A DNA stretch of 64,000 nt, taken from positions 44,654-108,653 of the forward strand of contig VSNG01000009.1 of NCBI GenBank assembly GCA_009774175.1, read 5' to 3'. Source of the stretch: Lachnospiraceae bacterium. GTDB taxonomy: Bacteria; Bacillota; Clostridia; Lachnospirales; Lachnospiraceae. A model generated the notes under the pieces. The model was given only the letters and a program-made list of their open reading frames with translations, made no database searches and was not told the origin of the DNA. Shown in pieces: positions 43,535-52,705 of the stretch. Position 1 is the first letter of the stretch. Each line of letters opens with the position of its first letter. The translations under genes and the position numbers were made by a program.

Positions 43535-44441
43535 ACAGAGGGACAGGGAGGCTTTCAGGGAGCACAGCTATTGGCAGTCTTATTCGGATATGATGGCCGC
43601 GCTTCTGTTGATTTTCATTTTGATGATCGCCATAACCCTTGCCATATACAGACAAAAAACGAATGATCTGGAGAAAACCAGACTGGAACTCAGTACGGCG
43701 CAGAGCGAGCTGGACGCGACGATTGAGGATTTGGAGCTTTCCAAGGCGGAACTGGAGAAGTCCAATGAGGATCTTGCATCTTCTCTGGCGGAGCTACAGC
43801 AGGCATACGAGCAGGCGGCTCTGACGCAGGAGGAGTTGAATAATGCCTATCTGGAGATTGAGAATGCCAGACAGGAATTGACGACGACCAAACAGGAGCT
43901 GCAGGACATCGTCGGTATCCGCACGGATATCATCGGGGCCTTGCAGTCTGCTTTCAGTAATTCGACGATGAAAGTAGACGCCCAGACGGGTTCCATTACC
44001 TTTTCTTCCGATGTGCTTTTCCGCTACAACAGCGCTTCCCTTACCGCAGACAGCAGGGAGACGTTAAAGAATATTATTCCCATGTATCTGGACGTACTGT
44101 TGCAGGATCAGTTCCGGGATTATATTGCAGAGATCATTATTGAGGGACATACGGATACGGACGGCGGCTATCGGAGTAATATGGAGCTTTCCTACGAGCG
44201 GGCAAATGCTGTGGCGGACTTTTGTCTGAACAGAAGAAACGGTCTTGGCGAGACGGAGATTGAGCAGCTGCAAAAGATTCTCACTGTCAACGGAAAGTCG
44301 TGGAGTAATCCGATTTACAAAAAGGACGCGTCCGGCAATGCTACGGAAGAGGTGGATATGCCGGCGTCCAGAAGAGTAGAGATCAAATTCCGTCTGAAAG
44401 AGGATGAAATGATCGAGAAGATGGCGGGGATTTTGGAGTAG
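43524..44441 (+). CDS. ZorB-like OmpA/MotB-family peptidoglycan-binding motor protein
   Basis: A 305-residue partner of the preceding motor protein. It has one transmembrane helix with the proton-carrying Asp (SYSDMMAALLLIFILMIAI), then a heptad-rich coiled coil (about 42-130) and a C-terminal OmpA-like domain (about 145-290) with IIEGHTDTDGGYRSNMELSY and SRRVEIKF for peptidoglycan anchoring. The coiled coil between membrane and OmpA domain is longer than in MotB. It would form the plug or anchor of a five-to-two ion-driven motor, by family knowledge. No ZorC, ZorD, ZorE, ZorF or ZorG homologue is recognised nearby. Confidence 0.82.
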   Translation: MKSRQRDREAFREHSYWQSYSDMMAALLLIFILMIAITLAIYRQKTNDLEKTRLELSTAQSELDATIEDLELSKAELEKSNEDLASSLAELQQAYEQAALTQEELNNAYLEIENARQELTTTKQELQDIVGIRTDIIGALQSAFSNSTMKVDAQTGSITFSSDVLFRYNSASLTADSRETLKNIIPMYLDVLLQDQFRDYIAEIIIEGHTDTDGGYRSNMELSYERANAVADFCLNRRNGLGETEIEQLQKILTVNGKSWSNPIYKKDASGNATEEVDMPASRRVEIKFRLKEDEMIEKMAGILE

Positions 44442-44627
44442 CGCTGAGAGAAGTGAGGAGGCTTAAGGAAGTTTATCGAAACACATATGTACCTACTGTT
44501 TTGAGGGATAGGATTCGAATGGAAAAATTAGGAAGCCGAAATCAATAAAAAGATCTTTTATCAGGGTGGTAGCTGCTACAATGTTTATTGTTTTTGCGGC
44601 ATCTGCCCTGACGATTTATGGAAAGGA

Positions 44628-45773
44628 ATGACGAAAAATTTGAAAGAACTTTCATGTATGAAAATGAAGGATTCTGCAAGACGAGCTTCCAACAGTGATC
44701 AAAGCAGCATGCTTGACAGGATATCAGAGTTTTTAGTGCAACATGCGAATCCCTCGATTGTTTATCATGTTAAAAACGATATTCTGAAAAATATCGCAGA
44801 CGACGAGAAAAGAGGTTTGCAAGATAGGATTTTGCAAGAGAAAATAATCCAAAGTATCATTACATGCCAAAAAGAAAACGGTTGGTTGGGCAATGGTTTT
44901 CATGGGTCTAACAAAAATGCAGGACCATATGAAAATCAAGAGGTTGGTGTAAAATATCTCGGCGAAAAACTGGTGTATAAAGATACTCCTGTTTTGAAGA
45001 ATGCAATAGATGCATTCAAGATTATATTCCCGAAATTGTTCGGCGAAGGCGATATTGACTGCAACAGATACGCAGCTGCCGGCTCTGACATCATTAAAGC
45101 TGCTTGCGTTGCAAGAGCTGGTTATGAAGACGCCTTTGATATTACAAAAGAAATTACCACGGCACTGGAATCTTTTAGAAGAGTTACTGAAATAAAATCG
45201 GTGACAGATATTGTGAAAATAAGAAGGAGACGTCCCGAGCGGATCAACCCCGAGGGTATCGTATACGTTTTTAACGACTATGAAAAATGGCCCTGTTGGT
45301 ATCATCTGGATATTTTGGCTCATACAAGCAGTTGGCGGAACAGTGAGAATATAGCAATGCTGGCGGATTCTTTTAATAAGTTACTGAAAGATACAGGCTT
45401 GAATTATTCACCTGCCTATTGTGTAGATATTGGGCATTTGGTTGGCTGCTGCGGTGCATATAGGGAGGGCATGAAACTGGGTATAGAAACTGGCGGAGAG
45501 TATTATGTATTTCTGGATTTGGTAGAGTATATGTGCCGATGTGGTTTATACAGTCTTGTTCCACCGCTAAAAAAAGAGGTTGATATTATTTATAATTCTA
45601 TAGATGAGCAGGGGATATGCCGTGCAAACTATGTCGAAAAGGCACTTAAAGGAATGGGATGCTATGGTGGCGGACAACTGGAGGTAGACTGGAGGAGCAG
45701 GACCAGGAAACTTTGTGATGTAACATACAGAGGACTGTTGATACTGTATCATTCGGGATTACTGACACACTAA
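44628..45773 (+). CDS. AT-rich orphan gene, possible helical toroid protein, function unknown
   Basis: A 381-residue soluble protein with no family I can name firmly. Segments such as NPSIVYHVKNDILKNI, CQKENGWLGNGFHGS and WPCWYHLDILAHTSSWRNSE suggest repeated helical pairs like an alpha/alpha toroid, with conserved Trp, His and Cys. Base composition is clearly more AT-rich than the neighbours, suggesting separate acquisition. The start is uncertain (44628, 44658 or 44664); the first has its ribosome site too close. It lies 187 bases after the ZorB-like gene. Between them is a short hydrophobic scrap (IRVVAATMFIVFAASALTIY) without a start codon. Confidence 0.55.
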   Translation: MTKNLKELSCMKMKDSARRASNSDQSSMLDRISEFLVQHANPSIVYHVKNDILKNIADDEKRGLQDRILQEKIIQSIITCQKENGWLGNGFHGSNKNAGPYENQEVGVKYLGEKLVYKDTPVLKNAIDAFKIIFPKLFGEGDIDCNRYAAAGSDIIKAACVARAGYEDAFDITKEITTALESFRRVTEIKSVTDIVKIRRRRPERINPEGIVYVFNDYEKWPCWYHLDILAHTSSWRNSENIAMLADSFNKLLKDTGLNYSPAYCVDIGHLVGCCGAYREGMKLGIETGGEYYVFLDLVEYMCRCGLYSLVPPLKKEVDIIYNSIDEQGICRANYVEKALKGMGCYGGGQLEVDWRSRTRKLCDVTYRGLLILYHSGLLTH

Positions 45774-45795
45774 GAGTGAGTCTTGCCTTATCCCC

Positions 45796-46378
45796 CATTT
45801 GATGGACAATGAAATGCCCTATTTTCTGATCCATATTCTGGTATTTATCATAGGGGATGCCGGATATCCAGTGGGTAAAGCTGCAGGAATCATCTTACAT
45901 ATCTGTATTCTGCTGTTCATGCAGTCGCTTTTTTTCAAAAAGATATTCCAGAAACTATAAATACGGTGGAGAAACGGTTTTTCTGATGATACCCTGTGGT
46001 GCTGCATTGTGCATTTCAGTTATGGTAAGCCGGATCACTTCTTCTCTTGCAAATGTCATATTGTTCCAGAAAATGGTACAGTACCATGAAGAGAACGGGA
46101 AACGTACTCTGCTGGAAAATCAGGTGCGGCAGATGCGGAAAGAGATTGCACAGATACAGGATATCTATACCGATATGCGGGGGCTTCGGCATGATATGAG
46201 AAGCCATTTGGCCAATATCTCCCTGCTTACAAAAGGCACGATAGACTCTGTGAATGAAGAGCTGGGAAGCTATATCGGGAAAATGGAGGAAACGGTCAGC
46301 AGCAAGGAAAACGGGGAGCTGCATGGGATCGGCAGGATGATAAACACAGCTTTTACAGGCGCAATCGGACTTCGCTAG
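45796..46378 (+). pseudogene. Broken GHKL sensor kinase, relative of the 38003 kinase
   Basis: Two frames joined by a shift near 45955 give the last transmembrane helices, a coiled linker and the dimerisation helix with the phospho-acceptor His (DMRGLRHDMRSHLANISLL). The ATPase domain is missing: the frame stops at 46378, shortly after INTAFTGAIG. Sequence differs much from the 38003 kinase, so this is an old relative, not a recent copy. A truncated DUF6033-type gene follows, as after the intact kinase. Confidence 0.7.
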
Positions 46379-46679
46379 CCATTGTTACATTCTAACAAAA
46401 CAAACAAACTGGCAAGACAGCGGGCGGCGCTCTAACTTTTGTCGGGAGCAGGCAGATCATACCCAATTATGCCGTGCCAAAATGAACGCAGGGCCTTTGC
46501 CGGGAATCCGGTGACGTGATAAATGTGGATAATAACATTGCTCGGTGGAATAACATAAATTGGATAGGGAGCGGTTATAAAGAGGGGGATACATTTACCG
46601 CAATGAAAGTTAAGTTTCCGAGGCGTTCCATTTAATAGATTTTAAAATGTTATTTTCGTAAAAAGAGAGAGAAGAAAAT
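46379..46679. other. Gene-free stretch between two decayed genes
   Basis: No intact gene is seen. A protein-like scrap (about 46500-46636, reading NIARWNNINWIGSGYKEGD) preceded by a stop suggests another eroded gene. I see no RNA gene or clear regulatory element apart from a ribosome-like AGAGAG before 46680. Confidence 0.4.
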
Positions 46680-47171
46680 ATGATGCAGGTGGGATTAAAC
46701 AACTACCAGAGTGGGAACAGCAATGTGGCAGAGCGGGCAGACAACAAAAATGTGGAGAAAAAAACAGAGGACAAATACGCCAGCGTATCCGCATATCAGG
46801 CATATCTGAAGGATAAGTTTTCTTGTTTATCAGCGTCTGAGTATAAGGTGACGATATCGACGGCATATTTGGAGAAATGTATCAAAGATCCCAAAGAAGC
46901 GGAGCTGTGGGCAAAGAATCTGGCACATATACCTGCCAGCAAGCATATGATGACCGCATTTTGGAATGCTCAGGGAGCAAGAGTTGTAAACGACGAATTG
47001 ATTTTTGACGAAAACGGGAATTGCTGTGGCAGCCCTAATACATATGTGACGAACAACCGCGCATCATCAGGCGGCCATGTTCAGGACAAAAACTGGGAAG
47101 AAGCGTTTTGTCAAAGGAGCGAAACGCGAGAAGATTCATCGAACGGTATGAAGCCAATATTATGTAATTAA
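46680..47171 (+). CDS. Short DUF6033-like protein, probably truncated
   Basis: A 163-residue protein resembling the N-terminal half of the 39468 product: SVSAYQAYLKDKFSCLSASEYKVTISTAYLEKCIKDPKEAELW corresponds to its DYYSYLQKSF...NPEKAKELE region. After VQDKNWEEAF the sequence turns into Arg/Ser/Cys-rich residues unlike the family, pointing to a frameshift that cut off the C-terminal half. It follows a broken kinase in the same order as the intact pair. Translation is possible, but function is doubtful. Confidence 0.55.
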   Translation: MMQVGLNNYQSGNSNVAERADNKNVEKKTEDKYASVSAYQAYLKDKFSCLSASEYKVTISTAYLEKCIKDPKEAELWAKNLAHIPASKHMMTAFWNAQGARVVNDELIFDENGNCCGSPNTYVTNNRASSGGHVQDKNWEEAFCQRSETREDSSNGMKPILCN

Positions 47172-47336
47172 ACGTTGCCTTATTAAAGGTGAGCCTGTAA
47201 AATTAGTGACAGAAGAAGTCGGATACATACGGTGTTAGTATTGCGAAGATAGAACAAAGTCGACGCTCGGACAACTTAATGATAGAAGGAGTATGGGCAT
47301 AGCAGTCTTAAAAATATCCGCATGCCCAGAGGGTAA

Positions 47337-48023
47337 ATGAAAAAAATATTTTTAGTCGAAGATGATAAGACGATTTCCAAGAATCTGATGCTTCTTCTCC
47401 AGTCAGAGGGATTTGCAGTCAGCCTTGCCTCCACGCAGAAAGAAGCAGTTGATATGCTTGCGGAAAACAGATTTGATATGGCTTTGGTAGATATATCATT
47501 ACCTGACGGGAACGGTTTTGCCGTATGTACGGAAATCAAACAGACGCAGAACATTCCGGTTATTTTTTTAACGGCGTCGGGTGATGAAGCCAGCGTTGTT
47601 ACGGGACTGAATATGGGAGCGGATGATTATGTTACAAAACCATTCAGACCACGGGAATTGATTGCAAGAATCAGAGCGGTTCTTCGCAAAGCAGATTGTC
47701 TGCCTGCCAGCTTTGACAGGAACGGGCTTTCGGTGGATACAGCCAGTGGCGTAGTCAAAAAGAATGGGAAAGAGGTCTTTCTTTCCGCGTTGGAATATCG
47801 GCTGCTGTTGATATTTATCAATAATCCTGAAAATATCATTACAAGGGACAGACTGCTGGACGAGCTATGGGATGCTGCCGGAGAATTTGTAAATAATAAT
47901 ACGCTGACAGTTTATATTAAAAGATTGCGGGAAAAAATTGAAGACGATCCTTCCAGGCCGCAGCTTATACTGACAGTTCGTGGCACAGGCTATCGACTGG
48001 GAGGCAGTTATGTTTCGGAATAA
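47337..48023 (+). CDS. OmpR-family response regulator of a Bce-like module
   Basis: A 228-residue regulator. Receiver: VEDDKTISK, Asp in MALVDISLPDGNG, Lys in YVTKPFRPRELIAR. Winged helix: LSALEYRLLLIFINNPENII through VRGTGYRLGGSY. It overlaps the kinase gene by 14 bases; an ABC ATPase and a large FtsX permease follow. Such quartets sense and detoxify antimicrobial peptides in Firmicutes, the regulator inducing the transporter genes. The ribosome site is GAGGG at about 5 bases. Confidence 0.9.
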   Translation: MKKIFLVEDDKTISKNLMLLLQSEGFAVSLASTQKEAVDMLAENRFDMALVDISLPDGNGFAVCTEIKQTQNIPVIFLTASGDEASVVTGLNMGADDYVTKPFRPRELIARIRAVLRKADCLPASFDRNGLSVDTASGVVKKNGKEVFLSALEYRLLLIFINNPENIITRDRLLDELWDAAGEFVNNNTLTVYIKRLREKIEDDPSRPQLILTVRGTGYRLGGSYVSE

Positions 48024-49008
48024 GGAAATACGGCGGATTGCCATATTATATCTTATAATTGTTTCTGTTACAACGGCAGCAGGCTTTCAGATCGGCACTA
48101 TGGCAGGCGTGCTGGAGCTTCTTTCAGCCTGTTTACTGGGAATTATATTTTATATGTTTACCGGGGCGCGTTATCAGAGGATAGCAAAGTTGTCAGAGCA
48201 GATTGATCTGGTGCTACACAATTCGGAACATCTGTATATCAGTGAAGCTGAGGAAGGCGAGCTTGCCATTTTACAGAGCGAAATCCTTAAAATGACTTTA
48301 CGCATCCGGGAACAGAATGATGCATTAAAAAAAGAAAAAAAGCATCTGGCGGATTCCCTCGCAGATATTTCACATCAGCTTCGCACGCCGCTTACATCAG
48401 TAAACATTATCCTGTCGTTATTAGAGAAAAATGCAGAGAAAAAAGAGCAGAAGGAGATGATAAGGGAAGCGGGGGAATTGTTTGGGCAGATGGATTTTTT
48501 GCTGACTTCCCTGTTAAAATTGTCCCGTCTGGATGCGGGAATTGTGGTTTTTAAAGAAGATCGGATCAATATTGTGAGTTTGGTATCCGCGTCGCTTCGC
48601 CCGTTCCTGATCTCGATGGAACTGCATCATATTCAAATAAAGACTGACATACCGAAAAAAATAGAAATTACAGGTGATTTCAGGTGGCTTTCAGAGGCAT
48701 TTCAAAATATTATTAAAAACAGTATGGAGAGTGTGGACGATAATGGTGTAATCGAAATTATTTGCACGGATAATCCCATATTTACAGAAATTACATTCCA
48801 TGATGACGGGGCTGGATTTAAAGAGGAGGATATACCGCATCTATTTGAGCGTTTTTATCGGGGAAAAGATGAGAAGGCAACGGGATATGGTATCGGACTT
48901 GCTCTTTGCAGAACCATTATCATGGGGCAGGGAGGGACTATTCTGGCAAAAAATGATCCGCAGGGAGGAGCGGTATTTACCATTCGCTTTTCGAAACACT
49001 CGTGCTGA
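48010..49008 (+). CDS. Intramembrane-type sensor histidine kinase of a Bce-like module
   Basis: A 332-residue kinase with two N-terminal helices joined by a very short loop (residues 9-50, ILYLIIVSVTTAAGF and LLSACLLGIIFYMF) and no extracellular sensor domain. HisKA has the His in LADISHQLRTPLTSV, followed by the N-box FQNIIKNSMESV and G-box HDDGAGFKEEDI and GYGIGLALCRTII. The lack of a sensor fits kinases that read the activity of the partner ABC transporter. The start at 48010 is set by GGGAGG at 6 bases, inside the regulator gene. A gap of 186 bases before the ATPase probably holds the regulated promoter. Confidence 0.9.
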   Translation: MFRNKEIRRIAILYLIIVSVTTAAGFQIGTMAGVLELLSACLLGIIFYMFTGARYQRIAKLSEQIDLVLHNSEHLYISEAEEGELAILQSEILKMTLRIREQNDALKKEKKHLADSLADISHQLRTPLTSVNIILSLLEKNAEKKEQKEMIREAGELFGQMDFLLTSLLKLSRLDAGIVVFKEDRINIVSLVSASLRPFLISMELHHIQIKTDIPKKIEITGDFRWLSEAFQNIIKNSMESVDDNGVIEIICTDNPIFTEITFHDDGAGFKEEDIPHLFERFYRGKDEKATGYGIGLALCRTIIMGQGGTILAKNDPQGGAVFTIRFSKHSC

Positions 49009-49194
49009 AATGAGTGGTTCTGGTCTGATGCGATGACTTTTACAGTAAGGTGACATATTTTTGGCGAATGTGACGGATCAGTCACAAAAAAGTCACAAAA
49101 AAGTAAGTTCAAAATCCTATGATATGGGTGAACGGCAGATGATACGTCGGCGTATTTTCATTTTGCCGGTAGAAAATGACAGGAGGCTCATAGA

Positions 49195-49884
49195 ATGGAA
49201 TTTTTGAAAATTGAGGACTTGTGTAAAGTTTATGGGAAAGATGAAAACAGGGTTGTTGCATTGGATCATGTGTCCCTGAATATGGAGAAGGGCGATTTTA
49301 CTGCTATTATTGGCAGTTCCGGTTCAGGAAAATCAACGCTGCTTCATGCGATAGCGGGGGTGGATATGCCCACAGGCGGTAAGATTTATCTGGATGGGCA
49401 GGACGTATATGCTCAGAGCAACGAAAGGCTTGCGGTATTTCGCAGACGGCAGGTAGGATTGATTTATCAGTTTCACAATCTGATACCTACACTTAACGTT
49501 GTAGAGAATATTACACTGCCCATTCTCATGGATAAAAGAAAAGTCAACAAAGAAAGGCTGGATGATCTGCTGGAACTTCTGGGATTGCAGGAGAGAAGGA
49601 CGCATTTGCCTAATCAGCTTTCCGGCGGACAGCAGCAGCGCGTTGCAATTGGCCGCGCCCTGATGAATGCCCCACAGGTGTGTCTTGCGGATGAACCCAC
49701 GGGGAGTCTGGACAGTCGTAACGGTCAGGAAATTATTCATCTCCTGAAAGAAAGTCATCGTAAATATCACCAATCACTGATTATTGTTACCCATGATGAA
49801 AACATTGCGTTGCAGGCGGACCGTATTATCACTATCGCAGACGGAAAAGTGGTAAGGGATGAAAGGCAGGTGACGCAGTCATGA
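49195..49884 (+). CDS. ABC transporter ATP-binding protein (MacB/BceA type)
   Basis: A 229-residue ATPase: Walker [11 protein letters not shown]-loop [16 protein letters not shown], signature LSGGQQQRV, Walker [13 protein letters not shown] and H-loop IIVTHDE. The [10 protein letters not shown] segment is typical of MacB/BceA/LolD ATPases that drive FtsX-type permeases mechanically rather than as classical pumps. It overlaps the permease gene by 4 bases (ATGA). The ribosome site is AGGAGG. Confidence 0.92.
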   Translation: MEFLKIEDLCKVYGKDENRVVALDHVSLNMEKGDFTAIIGSSGSGKSTLLHAIAGVDMPTGGKIYLDGQDVYAQSNERLAVFRRRQVGLIYQFHNLIPTLNVVENITLPILMDKRKVNKERLDDLLELLGLQERRTHLPNQLSGGQQQRVAIGRALMNAPQVCLADEPTGSLDSRNGQEIIHLLKESHRKYHQSLIIVTHDENIALQADRIITIADGKVVRDERQVTQS

Positions 49885-52385
49885 ATATTTTTCATAAGGT
49901 TGCGCTGCAGGGGTTAAAGAAAAACCGTACCCGTACATTTGTGACAGTAATCGGCGTGGTATTATCCGCCGCTTTATTTACAGCGGTTGCCACGTTTGGA
50001 ACATCTCTTTTACAATATTTAATCAATGGCTCCATAGCCAAATGCGGCAGCTGGCATATTGATTTTGTGAATGTGGATTCGGACTTTGCGCAGGAAAGGA
50101 TGGGAGACTCTGAGGTTACGGATGCCGCGCTATTTGAAAATATTGGCTATGCCTTGTTAGACGGCGCGAAAAGCGCTGAAAAACCTTACCTGTTCGTTGT
50201 TGGTTTCACGGATGAAACATTTAACAGCCTGCCGGTCACGCTTATTTCCGGCAGATTCCCACAGAATGATACAGAAGTCATAATTCCCAACCATATTTCC
50301 ATAAAGGCGGATGTGAGAATCCCGGTAGGCGAAACGATTCATATTATGGCAGGAAATCGCGAAGCAGGCGGGAGCATCCTGACGCAGCGCGATCCATACA
50401 GGGATGGTGAGATCCTGCATATTATGGGGGAAAAGAATTATATGGTGGTGGGAACTTATGAAAGAGCGGGATTTGAAGAACATGATTCGCCGGGCTATAC
50501 GCTGATCACGAGATCGGATGCGTTGGATCAGGCGGGGCGGTACAGTCTGTTTCTCACACTTGACAGTCCACAAAAGGTGAAGGAATACGGAAGCCGATTT
50601 GAGGGACTTATTCCTTTTGTCCTAAATGAAGAGGTATTGCGGTTTTATGGCGTATCAGAGAATACCCTGTTTAATGCCGTCATGTTTACGGTGGGAGGCA
50701 TATTAGCTGCTATTATTATGATCGGTTCTGTTTTCCTGATTTATAATTCTTTTTATATTTCGTTGAATGAGCGTGTTCAGCAATTTGGCATTCTTATGTC
50801 AGTGGGAGCAACAGCCCGACAGCTAAAAAGCTCTGTTCTGTTTGAGGGCTTTTGCATTGGCGTGTTTGGCATTCCGCCTGGGATTGCTGTTGGTATTGGA
50901 AGCGTTGCCCTGTCACTGCCCGTTGTTGAAAAAAACTTTGCGACCATTTCTGCCAGCGATGTTGAGCTGGAACTATCGGTGTCTGTTTGGGCGCTTGCCA
51001 TCTCAACAGCAGTCAGTCTTATCACGATATTGATTTCAGCATATATTCCGGCAAAAAGAGCGGTGGCTGTTCCGGTGATGGAATGCATCCGCCAGACAGA
51101 CGAGATCAAAACAGAGAAAAAGGATGTTAAGATTTCCGGTTTTTCCAGCCGCATTTATGGTCTGGAGGGAATACTGGCGCTTAAAAATTTCCGCAGGAAC
51201 AGACGGCGCTACCGCAGCGTCATATTATCCTTAACTTTAAGCCTTGTGCTGTTTGTAACAGGAAGCGCTTTTGGCAGCACTTTGAAAGGGATTGCGGAGG
51301 AATTGACGGTTGAAGTTGATGGTGACATTTCCTTTTATGCAGATGAAATGCCGCAGGGTGAACTTCTTGCTTTGCATGACAGATTAAAGAAAGTGGATGG
51401 AGTCAGTAAAAGCACATGGCAGTCTGATTTGATTTGTTCAGGCACGGTGGAAGGCCTTCCAGATGATTTTGCGGACGGTCGATTCCAGGCTGATGGCAGC
51501 ATGCCAATTTACGTCCAGTTTATTGAAGATGCAGTTTATTATGATTTTATAGAAAGTCTTGGGTTTTCCATGGAAGAATACAATGGGCAGGATACAAAGG
51601 TTCTGGCTCTTATTCTGGATACGGTAGAACATAAGGTTTTTTTCACGGGACAGGAAATGGAATTTATTCTGTATTCTTCCGTGAAAGATGGTATGAAAAC
51701 GTTTTGTACAACTATGGTGGACAATTATCCCCTCGACATGCTCCCTTATGACACAGTGCCGCAGTATCTGTTTCTTATGGTAGTTCCGTGGTCAATGAAC
51801 AGCGCCTTTGAAGGATTGGAGAAAACTGCAAGATCAGGCCTGACTTTTTGGGCGGATTCACCTGCACAGACAATGGCGCAGATTCAGTCTGAGATCATAA
51901 GTGAAGGGATTAGCTGTGATTATACGCTGATTAATCTGTCTTCGGCAGTGGATTTGTTTCGCAGTCTGATTTTTGTTGTAGATGTGTTTACTTACGCATT
52001 TAGCGCGATGATTTCGCTGATTGCAGTTGCAAATGTATTTAATACCATTTCAACAAATATCCGTATCAGGAGAAGGGAACTGGCCATGCTGCGTTCTGTG
52101 GGGATGTCGGAACGGGGCTTTAACCGTATGATGAACTTCGAATGTTTCTTTTATGGGGTGCGTACACTCTTGCTTGGCGTGCCGACTGCCGGTATTTTAT
52201 CATGGCTGATCTACAAGGGGATGGTAATGAGTGAGCAGCTTGAAGGATTTGCCTATCATTTTCCGTGGAAAAGTATGGGTATCAGTGTGCTTGGCGTGTT
52301 TTTGGCCGTTTTTATTACGATGCTGTATGCTACCAGTAAAATCAGAAAAGAAAATATCATTGATGCGCTCAGAGACGATTTGTAG
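49881..52385 (+). CDS. FtsX-family ABC transporter permease with two extracellular domains
   Basis: An 834-residue permease. An N-terminal helix (about 20-40) and a large extracellular domain (about 45-270) precede three helices (about 275-395). A second helix (about 450-470), a second extracellular domain (about 475-690) and three more helices follow (about 705-825). Both FtsX domains are clear (FLIYNSFYISLNERVQQFGI and IRIRRRELAMLRSVGMSERG). It is longer than typical BceB (about 650) and has the eight-helix, duplicated layout. With its ATPase and the adjacent two-component system it probably confers peptide-antibiotic sensing or resistance; substrate unknown. Confidence 0.9.
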   Translation: MNIFHKVALQGLKKNRTRTFVTVIGVVLSAALFTAVATFGTSLLQYLINGSIAKCGSWHIDFVNVDSDFAQERMGDSEVTDAALFENIGYALLDGAKSAEKPYLFVVGFTDETFNSLPVTLISGRFPQNDTEVIIPNHISIKADVRIPVGETIHIMAGNREAGGSILTQRDPYRDGEILHIMGEKNYMVVGTYERAGFEEHDSPGYTLITRSDALDQAGRYSLFLTLDSPQKVKEYGSRFEGLIPFVLNEEVLRFYGVSENTLFNAVMFTVGGILAAIIMIGSVFLIYNSFYISLNERVQQFGILMSVGATARQLKSSVLFEGFCIGVFGIPPGIAVGIGSVALSLPVVEKNFATISASDVELELSVSVWALAISTAVSLITILISAYIPAKRAVAVPVMECIRQTDEIKTEKKDVKISGFSSRIYGLEGILALKNFRRNRRRYRSVILSLTLSLVLFVTGSAFGSTLKGIAEELTVEVDGDISFYADEMPQGELLALHDRLKKVDGVSKSTWQSDLICSGTVEGLPDDFADGRFQADGSMPIYVQFIEDAVYYDFIESLGFSMEEYNGQDTKVLALILDTVEHKVFFTGQEMEFILYSSVKDGMKTFCTTMVDNYPLDMLPYDTVPQYLFLMVVPWSMNSAFEGLEKTARSGLTFWADSPAQTMAQIQSEIISEGISCDYTLINLSSAVDLFRSLIFVVDVFTYAFSAMISLIAVANVFNTISTNIRIRRRELAMLRSVGMSERGFNRMMNFECFFYGVRTLLLGVPTAGILSWLIYKGMVMSEQLEGFAYHFPWKSMGISVLGVFLAVFITMLYATSKIRKENIIDALRDDL

Positions 52386-52427
52386 AAAATGTATTGACAA
52401 ATATTTGCTGACGGTATCTGCTGTCAA

Positions 52428-52705
52428 TCGGTCTGAGAGCGCCGCAGCTCTATGAGGAAACCAAACAGCTCATTATGAAAGTACCGCAGGCTTTTTTGGA
52501 GACCTTTACCGATTACCTGAATCAGATGTGCGAGAAGGGGAAAATACCGGAGAAAGACTTTAAGAAGCTGGCATTGACCGTATTTTCGGCAACATTCGGT
52601 TACACATTTCTGAACGCATCATTCGGAAAAGAGCTTACAGATGTCGAAAAAGATGAGTACATTAAAGACAGTGTGCAGATGTTTATAGAAGGAATCAATC
52701 AGTAA
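52428..52705 (+). pseudogene. C-terminal remnant of a TetR-family regulator
   Basis: The frame reads GLRAPQLYEETKQLIMKV and then KKLALTVFSATFGYTFLNAS, which looks like the ligand-binding C-terminus of a TetR regulator ending at a normal stop. The helix-turn-helix is absent; upstream sequence runs directly from the permease stop. The first ATG (52475) lies inside the remnant. A 10-base hairpin (ATAGGAAACG/CGTTTCCTAT, 52731-52758) follows and may have been its terminator. Confidence 0.55.

Noticed and set aside
42377..44441. A complete Zorya anti-phage system
   Set aside because: Only ZorA/ZorB-like genes are present. Neighbours show no helicase, nuclease or other known Zorya effector, so only an orphan motor pair is claimed.
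44470..44627. A peptide pheromone precursor (AgrD-like) near the AgrC-type kinase
   Set aside because: The hydrophobic frame at about 44520-44630 has no start codon or ribosome site and lacks the cysteine/thiolactone region and charged tail; no AgrB is seen.
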